Source: Burkholderia territorii (lineage in GTDB: Bacteria; Pseudomonadota; Gammaproteobacteria; Burkholderiales; Burkholderiaceae). From it: a stretch of DNA of 64,000 bases. Below are positions 43,380-51,503 of this stretch, piece by piece. The position numbers were made by a program, and so were the translations under genes. Location: the NCBI RefSeq assembly GCF_902833055.1, contig NZ_CADFEJ010000001.1:744001-808000 (forward strand), written 5' to 3'. Position 1 is the first letter of the stretch; each line of letters starts with the position of its first letter. Below the pieces are notes generated by a model. That model was not told the origin of the DNA and searched no databases. It saw nothing but the letters and a program-made list of their open reading frames with translations.

Positions 43380-44459
43380 ATGATCGCTTTCAACAAATCG
43401 AAGCAACTCGTATACAACGGCCGGTTCACCACGCAGAAGACAACCGGCGTGCAACGCGTCGCGCGCGAACTGATCGCCGCGCTGATCAAGTTCCAGCCGC
43501 ATGATCCGGTGACCGTGCTGGTGCCGCCCCAGCCCGGCGTCGAGGTAAGCGGCGCGAAGACAGTCAAGGTGGGCTTTTACAAAGGCGTGATCTGGGAACA
43601 GCTGATTCTCCCGCTATTCGCGCGCGGTGGCCGCATCGTCAATCTCAGCAACTCGGCATCCATTTTCGTCGGCAACCAGATCATCTACATGCACGACGCG
43701 GCTGTGTTCGACACGCCCGCGCATTTCTCCCGGGCGTTTCGCGTGTGGTACCGGGTCATGTTCTGGATCCTCGCGCGAACCTCCGTTTGCGTGCTGACCA
43801 ACTCCCGTTTCTCGCGGGATCGCCTCGCGCATCACTGCGGCGTCTCCGCGGAAAAGATCAGCGTCGTGCCGCTCGGTGCGGATCATCTCGATGCGCTGGA
43901 GCCCGACACGAGCGTGCTCGACAAGCATGCGCTGACACCGGAGCGGTTCGTGCTCGCGGTCAGCAGCATGAATCCCACCAAGAACTTCGGCCGGCTGATC
44001 GCGGCGTTCCGGCAGATCAACGATCCGTCGGTCGATCTCGTCATCGTCGGCATGCGCAATGCCACCGTGTTCGGCAAGCAGGATGATCTCTCCGCAGCCG
44101 AACCGAACATCAAGTACGTGGGCTACATCAGCGACGAGCAACTGAAGGCGCTGTACCAGAACGCGGCGTGCTTCCTCTACCCGTCGATCTACGAAGGCTT
44201 CGGCATACCGCCGCTGGAGGCAATGCGCTACGGCTGCCCGGCGGTTGTCGGCAGATCGGCTGCGCTGCCGGAAGTCTGCGCCGATGCGGCGCTGTACTGC
44301 GATCCGTATTCGCAGGACGACATCGCGGAGAAGTTGCGCAGCCTGCTCGATTCTGCCGAGCTCAGGGCCGAGCTCAAGCGCAAGGGAAGCCTGCATGCGG
44401 AGAAATATCGGTGGAGCCGAAGCGCCGAGATGATGAAGGAGATCTTCGAGTCGCTGTAG
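43380..44459 (+). CDS. Family 4 glycosyltransferase (second of two)
   Basis: The 359-residue GT-B protein has the motif GVQRVARELI near the N-terminus and the EX7E donor motif EGFGIPPLEA (about residue 277), typical of mannosyl/rhamnosyl-type transferases of capsule clusters. The GDP-mannose synthesis encoded nearby makes a mannosyl donor plausible. It ends 119 bp before the convergent acyltransferase gene. Confidence 0.92.
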   Translation: MIAFNKSKQLVYNGRFTTQKTTGVQRVARELIAALIKFQPHDPVTVLVPPQPGVEVSGAKTVKVGFYKGVIWEQLILPLFARGGRIVNLSNSASIFVGNQIIYMHDAAVFDTPAHFSRAFRVWYRVMFWILARTSVCVLTNSRFSRDRLAHHCGVSAEKISVVPLGADHLDALEPDTSVLDKHALTPERFVLAVSSMNPTKNFGRLIAAFRQINDPSVDLVIVGMRNATVFGKQDDLSAAEPNIKYVGYISDEQLKALYQNAACFLYPSIYEGFGIPPLEAMRYGCPAVVGRSAALPEVCADAALYCDPYSQDDIAEKLRSLLDSAELRAELKRKGSLHAEKYRWSRSAEMMKEIFESL

Positions 44460-44578
44460 GTCGACCGGCGCGTAACGTCATCGGGGAACGAGCGGAGCGA
44501 CACGCCCTGCCGCCTCATGCGCTGCCGGACGTCGCAGTCGTGCCAGCGGCGGTCGCCATGCTCGGCAACTCGGCGCGG

Positions 44579-45748
44579 TTACGCGACGTTGACCGTGCTG
44601 CCGGCCGCGGCCCGTCGATTGCCGAACAGGCGCTTGCCGAGATACGACCTGACCGGCTCCTCGACGAACTTCGCGAGAGCGGCAGCGGAGACGATCGAAA
44701 TACACGCAGCCAGCATCGCCGTTCTGACGACGTGGGTGTCGCCATGCGGCGCATAAGCGAACACCAGCCTTCCGATCGGGTAATGCACGCAATAGAGCGG
44801 ATAAGAGATCCAGCCGAGGAATGTACTGATTCGTGCGATGACCTTGCCGCTCGGCGCCAGCATGGCGCCCCGGCAAACGAGCGCGGGCGCGACGAGCAAC
44901 AGCACGGCAAGTGCGTACATTCCCTTGATCGACGTTGGGAAAACGACGACCAGCAGGAACGCGACGAATAGCAAGTAGTCTTTCTTGATGAACTCCGCGA
45001 CAAACCAGCGCGGCCTGGCCGTGAAACCGGCGTCGTGCATCTTTCCGATCGCAACTCCGAGCAGGAAACCGTAGCCGACCCTGAAGAATCCGCCGATGAA
45101 GTTGTCGGCCGACCAACCCTGATTCAGGATCACGGTCAGCTTGTCGTTGTCGAGACCCACGAGCCATCCATACACGACGAAAGCCCCGAGGCACGCATAC
45201 GCCAGTCGCAGCAGATTCTGCGCACTCATCCTGATTGCCGCGATCAGCACGACACTCGCGAACAGCTCGAAGAACAGCGACCATGCGGGCGGATTCAACG
45301 GAAACACCCCTGGGTCATCCACCGCCGGCAAGCCGTGACTCGCCGCGCCGACGAATCCCGACACCGAGAAACGGCCGAGATACGGAACGAGAAAATAGTT
45401 CTGGCCGGTGGCTGCCGCCAGCTTGCCCAGCGAAAATGCGGCCGACGAGTGGATACGCATGACGACGAGGCTCACGAAACCGATTGTGAGCCCGATGCAT
45501 ATCATCGGGTACAGACGTATCACGCGTCGCTTCAAATACTCGCCCCACCACGACTCCTGACGCAATCTTTCCCCGTAAGATTGCGTGAGGATGAACCCGC
45601 TCAGCATGAAAAAGACGTCCACCGAAAGATACGCGCTCTGCAGTATCGGAATCGGCAGATCCTGCAGGAAGTGCATCAACATCACGCTGATTGCCGCAAT
45701 GCCGCGCAATCCGTCCAGAATCTCAAACTTCTGCTTGTGAATAGCCAT
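44579..45748 (-). CDS. Membrane acyltransferase family 3 (polysaccharide O-acetylation type)
   Basis: The 389-residue multi-pass protein has the family start (EILDGLRGIAAISVMLMHFL, with the catalytic-type His near residue 26), about ten hydrophobic segments, and RGIAA and FFMLSG motifs. Such proteins O-acetylate or O-acylate polysaccharide repeats in the membrane. It is last in the leftward unit wza-wzc-wzy-acyltransferase (87 bp after wzy), so O-acetylation of this exopolysaccharide is likely. Confidence 0.9.
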   Translation of the reverse strand: MAIHKQKFEILDGLRGIAAISVMLMHFLQDLPIPILQSAYLSVDVFFMLSGFILTQSYGERLRQESWWGEYLKRRVIRLYPMICIGLTIGFVSLVVMRIHSSAAFSLGKLAAATGQNYFLVPYLGRFSVSGFVGAASHGLPAVDDPGVFPLNPPAWSLFFELFASVVLIAAIRMSAQNLLRLAYACLGAFVVYGWLVGLDNDKLTVILNQGWSADNFIGGFFRVGYGFLLGVAIGKMHDAGFTARPRWFVAEFIKKDYLLFVAFLLVVVFPTSIKGMYALAVLLLVAPALVCRGAMLAPSGKVIARISTFLGWISYPLYCVHYPIGRLVFAYAPHGDTHVVRTAMLAACISIVSAAALAKFVEEPVRSYLGKRLFGNRRAAAGSTVNVA

Positions 45749-45835
45749 GAAAAGTAGTGGCTCCGGGAAATATTGGTTTTGGGACCCGGCAATCTACAAA
45801 GTGGTCGAATGCCCCGTACCGCTCGACCTTTGCTG

Positions 45836-47239
45836 TTATCGCGAGAGCACTGAATCGACGTCCGCGGTGCGATTCCCGTGCACCGTTGCGCGCTGTCTTG
45901 CATTCCCGTCCGATCGAGATCCGTGAGCCTCCGGCGCAGCGCGCGCCGGCACCTTGGCGAACCAGTGGAATACGGCGATCAGCAGTACGACCGGCACGAA
46001 ATTCCGTCCGCTGAACAGGTTCGGGGTCCGCATGATTTCCATGACCGACACGAACAGCACCGCGTGTACGCAGCACCAGAACCCGTTCCCGCTCCGCCAG
46101 CCCGCGTAACTGCGACCGACGGCCCAACCGAGCACGAGTGCGTCGAACAAGCCAAACCAGCCCCACTCGTAGAAGTGGACGAAGATCCCGGACGGATTAT
46201 TGAATTCCGGATCGGCGTAGCCGTTCAGGAACAGGTTGATGCTGTCTCCCGAGTCGAGCCACGGTTGCAACGTCGCGCCGATGATCGGAAAGCGCAGCAG
46301 CCAGTCGAACGTAAACATCGGGTGGCCCTGGTCCCAGCCCAGCACGCTCAATATTCCCGCGCCGTTGTTCAACGACGTCGAGTAGTACAGGCCGAGGCGT
46401 TCGAGCGCGAAATCGAACAGGTTGTCGTAGATGTTGACGTAATAGGCTTCCCACGACCGGTTGTATTCGTTCGCGATGAACAGCCCGAACAGCAGCGGGA
46501 TCGCCGCATACGGGCCGAACGTCAATAATCGCGAATACCTGCCGCCAAGCCGGAATCGCACGACCATGAGCGCTAGCGGCATCACCATTTCGATCAGCGC
46601 GAGCCGCTCGGCGAAGATGAAGCTGCGCACCAGTGTCAGCACCGCGAGCACGGCAAGGTAGACCTTGTAGCGATTCAGTCCCTTGACCGGGGTTCTGAAC
46701 ACATAGAAATACAGTACGACGTACGGTGCGGTCGCCTGCGTGAAGGTGCTCAGGCCCGTGATGCGCCCTTTCAGATCGAGCATGTCGTATGCGTTCGCCT
46801 CGCCTCGGACGAACGCGACCAGCAGTGCAGGATGCGTGGCGATGCCGCTCAGCAGCAATGCGTAGCCGAACAGCGCAAGCGCGAACACGAAATCGAGCAC
46901 GCGAGGCGACAGTTCGATCGCGGCCGGCGGCGGACCTCTTCGCGTCCTCACTTCGGTCGTCGCGAGCCATGACGCGGCCATCACCACCATCAGGAACAGT
47001 GCACCGACGAACGCGTAGTAGCCGTCGAAGTAGATCCGCGCGATCGACTTCTGGTCGCCCAGCAGGCTGAGCGACAGCAATCCGTACAACGGGAGGATGA
47101 ACATCAGCACGAGGCGCGCCGGATCTTCCCACCAATAGCCGGTATAACCGCCCGCGGCATCGCGCAGCCGCGCCATCCGGCGCATCGTCGCGGGGCGCTG
47201 TCGCGGCCCGCCTCCCATGCCGCCCGCTCGCCGGTTCAT
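45836..47239 (-). CDS. wzy: Polysaccharide polymerase (Wzy-like)
   Basis: The 467-residue protein has 10-12 hydrophobic segments and a large periplasmic loop rich in Trp/Tyr/Asp (about 270-370: YYVNIYDNLFDFALERL, ...NNPSGIFVHFYEWGWFG), typical of Wzy polymerases, which show little sequence conservation. It joins lipid-linked repeats in the periplasm. It overlaps the tyrosine kinase gene by ATGA. There is no other polymerase in the locus, so position supports the call more than motif evidence does. Confidence 0.82.
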   Translation of the reverse strand: MNRRAGGMGGGPRQRPATMRRMARLRDAAGGYTGYWWEDPARLVLMFILPLYGLLSLSLLGDQKSIARIYFDGYYAFVGALFLMVVMAASWLATTEVRTRRGPPPAAIELSPRVLDFVFALALFGYALLLSGIATHPALLVAFVRGEANAYDMLDLKGRITGLSTFTQATAPYVVLYFYVFRTPVKGLNRYKVYLAVLAVLTLVRSFIFAERLALIEMVMPLALMVVRFRLGGRYSRLLTFGPYAAIPLLFGLFIANEYNRSWEAYYVNIYDNLFDFALERLGLYYSTSLNNGAGILSVLGWDQGHPMFTFDWLLRFPIIGATLQPWLDSGDSINLFLNGYADPEFNNPSGIFVHFYEWGWFGLFDALVLGWAVGRSYAGWRSGNGFWCCVHAVLFVSVMEIMRTPNLFSGRNFVPVVLLIAVFHWFAKVPARAAPEAHGSRSDGNARQRATVHGNRTADVDSVLSR

Positions 47240-49509
47240 GACGCCCGTTCCACCCGTTGCCGCGGCGCGATCACCCCGGCATATCCGGACGCAGCCTGAT
47301 GGGTGTTGGTATCCGTATAACCGTAGTCGTACCGTCCCGGCGCACCCTTGTAATCGTTCAGGACCACACCGCGCACATCGATATGCGCGTGCTCGAGTCG
47401 TCGCGCGCTTTCTTCGAGTTCGGCGAGCGTCGTCACTCCGCTGCGCGCAACGAGGAACACGGTTCCGGCGAGGCGTCCAAGCACCAGCGCATCGGCCACC
47501 GGCAGCAACGGCGGGCCGTCGATCACGACCATGTCGTAGCGCGAGGCGACCTGCCCGATCAGGTCGACGAGCGCGGGTTGCAGCAGCAGTTCGCCCGGAT
47601 CGGGTACGACGCTGCCCATCGCGATGAAATCGAGACCCGGCACGACGCCACGCTTGATCGCCTCGTCGAGCTTATGGGTGCCTGCCACCACGTCGGACAG
47701 GCCCGGTGCACGGCTGTAGCGGAACCGCTCGTGCAGCGAGCCCTTGCGCAGGTCGGCATCGATCAGCAGCACGCGTCGCTTCGCCGCGCCGACGAGCGAC
47801 GCGATATTCGCGGCGACGAACGACTTGCCGACACCCGTGGTGGGCCCGGAAATCAGGACTACGGGATTCGATGCGTCCGGCATCGACAGCTGCAGCGCCG
47901 CGCGAAAATTGCGCAGGCTCTCGAGCGCCGCGTCCTGGACGGCGACCGGCGAAACCGGTGCGCGCACGTCGCGCCGTCCGCCCTTCGGGCGCAACTCCGC
48001 TTGCGCCGCGACCGGGCTGTGCGGCACGGTTGCGAACACGGGCAGCCCCGTCGTCCATTCGATTTCCTCGGCATCGCCGATCGTGCCGACGACGCGCTGC
48101 CGCACGATCACGATCGCCGCACCGGCCAGCAGGCCCAACATCAGCATCGCGATGACGGCGACGCCGCGATGCGGGCCGATCGGCTGCTCCGCCACCTTCG
48201 CCGTATCGACGATCCGCACGGTGCCCGTCTTGCTGGCCCGCGCGAGGATCATCTGCTGGCGCGTATTGAGCAGGTTCGTGTACAGCGCGGTATCGACTGC
48301 CACATCGCGCTGCAGTTGCAGCACGCCCTGTTCGACGGCAGGCAGTTGCTGGATCTGCTTGCGGGTCGTGTCGAGCGAACGCTGCGCGTCGGAGAGCTGG
48401 GCATCGACGGCCACTACGGCCGGATGCTTCGGCATGAAGCGCGTGAGCAATTCCTCGCGCCGCTGCTGCAACGTCTGCACGCGCGTCTCGATGTCGACCG
48501 ACTGCTGGCGCAATGCCAGCGCCTCGTCGCTCGTGTTGACCGTACCGTGCGAGGCCCGGAACGCGTTGAACCGGCCCTCGGCTTTTTCCAGCTGCGCCTT
48601 GAGCTGCGGAAGCTGCGCATCCATGAAGCGGATCAGCTTGTCGGCCGCCTCGGACTTGCGCTGCGTATTCTGCGCGAGGTACGCGTCGCCGATCGCATTC
48701 AGCACACGGCTGTCGTGCACGGGATCGGTGCCGTCGAGCGTCACGCCGATCATGTTCGACTGCTTGCCGCGCTCCGAGATCAGCGCGTTCTTCTGCAGCC
48801 AGGCCGTCGCCTCCTCGTCGCTGTAGCGTGTCAGGTCGAAGCGTGCGCCGGGCTTGCCGGCCACGCCGCGCACGAAGATGTCGAGCGGCCCCTGCGGTGT
48901 CTCGACATGCAGCGGCTGGCCGATGCGCCCCTGCCATGCCGGGCCGGTTCGGCCGAACCAGCCGATACGTTGCAGCGTGTACGCGCCGTCGTCGCCGATG
49001 GTCAGCGCGAAGCGCTTGCCGAGCAGGCGCTTGGGCACGTCGAAGGTCGGCACGTCGATACGCTCGGTGCCGTATACGTAGCCGCCCGGCAACGGCGACG
49101 ACACCCCGTCGGCTGCATTGACGAGCCGCCAGCCGATCAGCGGCAGGTAGTGCGGCCGCGCGTCGACGGCCAGATTGATGCTGTCGATCGCGCGATCGAG
49201 CACCGCACGGGATTTCAGCACTTCGATCTCGGTCGATGCGTCCGTCTTCAGGTCGAACACCGACGACGGATCGCCCGTGGGCGACGTCGATTTCGAGTCG
49301 GTCGGGCTTTGCTCGACCTGGAACAGGATGTCGGTCCGGTAGACGGGCGCCGCACACAGCGCATACACCGCGCCGATGAGCGCGCCCGCGAGCGCCGTGC
49401 AAAGGATCAGGCGCCGGCCGCCGTACAGCATGCCCCAGTAGCGGCGCACCGGATAGGACGAACGAAGTGCGGGCCCGCCGTGCGGGTCGTGCATGGTCGA
49501 AGAAGTCAT
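47236..49509 (-). CDS. wzc: Polysaccharide copolymerase / bacterial tyrosine kinase (Wzc/BceF-like)
   Basis: The 757-residue protein has an N-terminal Wzz segment with two membrane helices (about 31-51 and 465-483) flanking a coiled-coil-prone periplasmic domain, then a BY-kinase domain with Walker A GPTTGVGKSF, Walker A' VLLIDADLRKG and Walker B MVVIDGPPLLP. The C-terminus bears a small tyrosine cluster (YDYGYTD and one further Tyr) as autophosphorylation sites, fewer than in E. coli Wzc. It sets chain length and export with Wza and Wzy. Confidence 0.94.
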   Translation of the reverse strand: MTSSTMHDPHGGPALRSSYPVRRYWGMLYGGRRLILCTALAGALIGAVYALCAAPVYRTDILFQVEQSPTDSKSTSPTGDPSSVFDLKTDASTEIEVLKSRAVLDRAIDSINLAVDARPHYLPLIGWRLVNAADGVSSPLPGGYVYGTERIDVPTFDVPKRLLGKRFALTIGDDGAYTLQRIGWFGRTGPAWQGRIGQPLHVETPQGPLDIFVRGVAGKPGARFDLTRYSDEEATAWLQKNALISERGKQSNMIGVTLDGTDPVHDSRVLNAIGDAYLAQNTQRKSEAADKLIRFMDAQLPQLKAQLEKAEGRFNAFRASHGTVNTSDEALALRQQSVDIETRVQTLQQRREELLTRFMPKHPAVVAVDAQLSDAQRSLDTTRKQIQQLPAVEQGVLQLQRDVAVDTALYTNLLNTRQQMILARASKTGTVRIVDTAKVAEQPIGPHRGVAVIAMLMLGLLAGAAIVIVRQRVVGTIGDAEEIEWTTGLPVFATVPHSPVAAQAELRPKGGRRDVRAPVSPVAVQDAALESLRNFRAALQLSMPDASNPVVLISGPTTGVGKSFVAANIASLVGAAKRRVLLIDADLRKGSLHERFRYSRAPGLSDVVAGTHKLDEAIKRGVVPGLDFIAMGSVVPDPGELLLQPALVDLIGQVASRYDMVVIDGPPLLPVADALVLGRLAGTVFLVARSGVTTLAELEESARRLEHAHIDVRGVVLNDYKGAPGRYDYGYTDTNTHQAASGYAGVIAPRQRVERAS

Positions 49510-49567
49510 ACGGCATCAGTCCCGTAGGCGCGACGCGCGGTCGCGATGACGAAATGGGTCACGAAGG

Positions 49568-50794
49568 TCACGGCGAAATCGCCTTGGCCGTCAGCGCTCC
49601 CTGCGCGGACGACGGAATCAGCAGGTTGACGACGCGGCTCCAGCGCACCAGCGACGACGCATCGACGAACACGACGTCGCGACGCTCGAGCGGAAACTGG
49701 TCGGCCAGCGCGAACGACGCGGGCGAACTGCCGTCGAGGTGGTACACCCGCGGGCGGTTGTCCGCGCCGCGACGCACGACGAACACCTGGCGTGCATCCG
49801 ACGTGTACTGGCTCGCGCCTCCCGTGTCGCCGAGCGCTTCGCCGAGGCTCATCCGGCCGTCGGTCAGCGTCAGCGTCGCGGGGCGCGACACCTCGCCGAG
49901 CACGAACACCTTCGCGTCGCTCGCCGCGCGCACGCGCACCAGGTCGCCGTCGCGCAGCAGGATGTTCGACGGATTGACGCCCGCGGCGATCAATGCGGGC
50001 AGGCTCACGTTCACCGTCTTGTCGCCGCGCGTGACCGACACCTGCGAACGATCGGCCGTCGCGGTAAAGCCGCCCGCCCGGTCGATCGCCTCGGGCAGCG
50101 TCATCGGCATGTCGTTGACGATCTGCAGACCGGGCGTGCGCACTTCGCCATCGAGATAGACACGCTTGCTGCGATAGGTCTGCACGCGCAGTGCGATCTG
50201 CGGCTTGCGCACGTATTCGCCGAGCCGCTTGGTGAGCAGCGCGCGCGCCTGCGCCTCGGTCAACCCCGCCACGTGCACGAGGCCCGCGTACGCGAACTGC
50301 ACGTTGCCGTTGGCGTCGACCGTGTAGCCGGTCGAAACCGAACTGGCGCCGACGCCGTCGCCGCTGCCCATCGTCTGCGTGGTCGGCAGGTTCAACTCGG
50401 GGTGGTCCCACACGACGATGCCGAGCACGTCGCCAGGCCCGATCGTGTATGGCTTCGGCTTGCCGAACAGCTGACGGATTTCCGCATCGACATTGGCGGG
50501 CTGCCCCGCACGCTGCTGCGCGACGAACGCCGGCGTGATTTCGATCAGTTCCTCGCGCGACACGTTCTGCACGCCGTCGAGGCCACCCGCACCCGATGCA
50601 TCGGCACTCACGCGCGCATTCGCGTCACGGTCGGCAGGTGCCCGGTACGTCATGCCGGGCGACAGCGCACATGCACTCAGCGCACACGCGGCCGCCACGA
50701 TCGCCATGCGCGACAGCCACGGTGCGCGACGGATGCCGGCCATGCGTGGCCGCGGCGATCCGAGCGTCGATTCTGGTTGCGTGGTCATTGACAT
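49568..50794 (-). CDS. wza: Outer-membrane polysaccharide export lipoprotein (Wza/BceE-like)
   Basis: The 408-residue protein has a lipoprotein signal (LSAC, Cys near residue 42 with this start), a polysaccharide export domain (PYTIGPGDVLGIVVWDHPEL) and two SLBB repeats (RVYLDGEVRTPGL; VFVLGEVSRPATL) and ends with a helix for the outer-membrane pore. The start at 50794 has a GGAAGG ribosome site. It is first in the wza-wzc-wzy-acyltransferase unit; a symmetrical sigma-54-like element lies upstream. Confidence 0.94.
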   Translation of the reverse strand: MSMTTQPESTLGSPRPRMAGIRRAPWLSRMAIVAAACALSACALSPGMTYRAPADRDANARVSADASGAGGLDGVQNVSREELIEITPAFVAQQRAGQPANVDAEIRQLFGKPKPYTIGPGDVLGIVVWDHPELNLPTTQTMGSGDGVGASSVSTGYTVDANGNVQFAYAGLVHVAGLTEAQARALLTKRLGEYVRKPQIALRVQTYRSKRVYLDGEVRTPGLQIVNDMPMTLPEAIDRAGGFTATADRSQVSVTRGDKTVNVSLPALIAAGVNPSNILLRDGDLVRVRAASDAKVFVLGEVSRPATLTLTDGRMSLGEALGDTGGASQYTSDARQVFVVRRGADNRPRVYHLDGSSPASFALADQFPLERRDVVFVDASSLVRWSRVVNLLIPSSAQGALTAKAISP

Positions 50795-50840
50795 CGTGCC
50801 CTTCCAAAACTGTGTGGTAACCCGCCGAACGCGGCGAATT

Positions 50841-50857
50841 CCGGCATTACGCTTGCC
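50841..50857. promoter_or_regulatory. Symmetrical sigma-54-like (-24/-12) element between wza and the small secreted protein gene
   Basis: CCGGCATTACGCTTGCC keeps the GG and GC pairs at the sigma-54 spacing and the TTGC of the -12 element. Because CCGGC...GCCGG is symmetric, a GG-N10-GC pair also reads toward wza on the other strand. Positions fit start sites for both genes. Matches beyond GG/GC are partial, so confidence is low. Confidence 0.35.
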
Positions 50858-50921
50858 GGCGCGGCTCGCATCGCGCTGCCGCGCCTCCCTCTACACCGCA
50901 CGTCATTCCGTACGATTCGTC

Positions 50922-51341
50922 ATGAACTGCTCTTCGTCGCGTTCGTCATTCGTCTGCATCGTCCTGGCCGGCATTGCCTGCGCGGTCAATGCGCAGACGT
51001 CACCCGCCGTCCCGGCCGACGCGCCGGCGTTTGCATCGTCGGCGGCGCTTCCGCCGGCACCGCTGCAACGTTCCGCGCAAGCCGCGCCGGCGGTCGACGC
51101 TGCCGATCCCGCTGCAGCCGCGTCCGCGGTCGCGATGCCCGCTCTCGCGCATCCGGCTGCCGGCACCGCCGGCGAACCCGACACGCGCGCCCGTCGCACG
51201 CTGCGCCGGCCGCTCGTACCGGGGCGGCCGCATCGCCCGCAACCGGCCAGTGCGCCCGCCGACGACACATGGCGCAGCGACACGTTGTACGCGTCGCCCT
51301 ACGCGAAGTCGCCGTACGAGCACCCGGGAGATCCGGACTGA
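50922..51341 (+). CDS. Small secreted Ala/Pro-rich protein, hypothetical
   Basis: The 139-residue product has an N-terminal hydrophobic stretch ending AGIACAVNAQTS that looks like a signal peptide, followed by an Ala/Pro-rich, low-complexity region and a basic end (GRPHRPQ, YAKSPYEHPG). No family is recognised. It is transcribed away from wza. The ribosome site is weak, and composition is close to shadow frames, so the gene could be false; the candidate sigma-54 element upstream is the main support. Confidence 0.45.
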   Translation: MNCSSSRSSFVCIVLAGIACAVNAQTSPAVPADAPAFASSAALPPAPLQRSAQAAPAVDAADPAAAASAVAMPALAHPAAGTAGEPDTRARRTLRRPLVPGRPHRPQPASAPADDTWRSDTLYASPYAKSPYEHPGDPD

Positions 51342-51503
51342 CGCGTGCCGTCCGGCCATGCGGGAACGTGACCGGCGATGCGTCGATACGGGATTGGACA
51401 CCACGGCGAACGGTGCGTCTGTGAGCGACCCCACCCAACGCCGATCTTCATATGTAACGGGGATCGCACCCCGAAGTGCCAAGGCCGTGCGACGCACCGC
51501 GCA

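Noticed and set aside
47257-49527. A 756-codon plus-strand frame opposite wzc
   Set aside because: It mirrors the kinase gene and is Arg/His/Ala rich. Walker motifs and membrane helices are on the minus strand.
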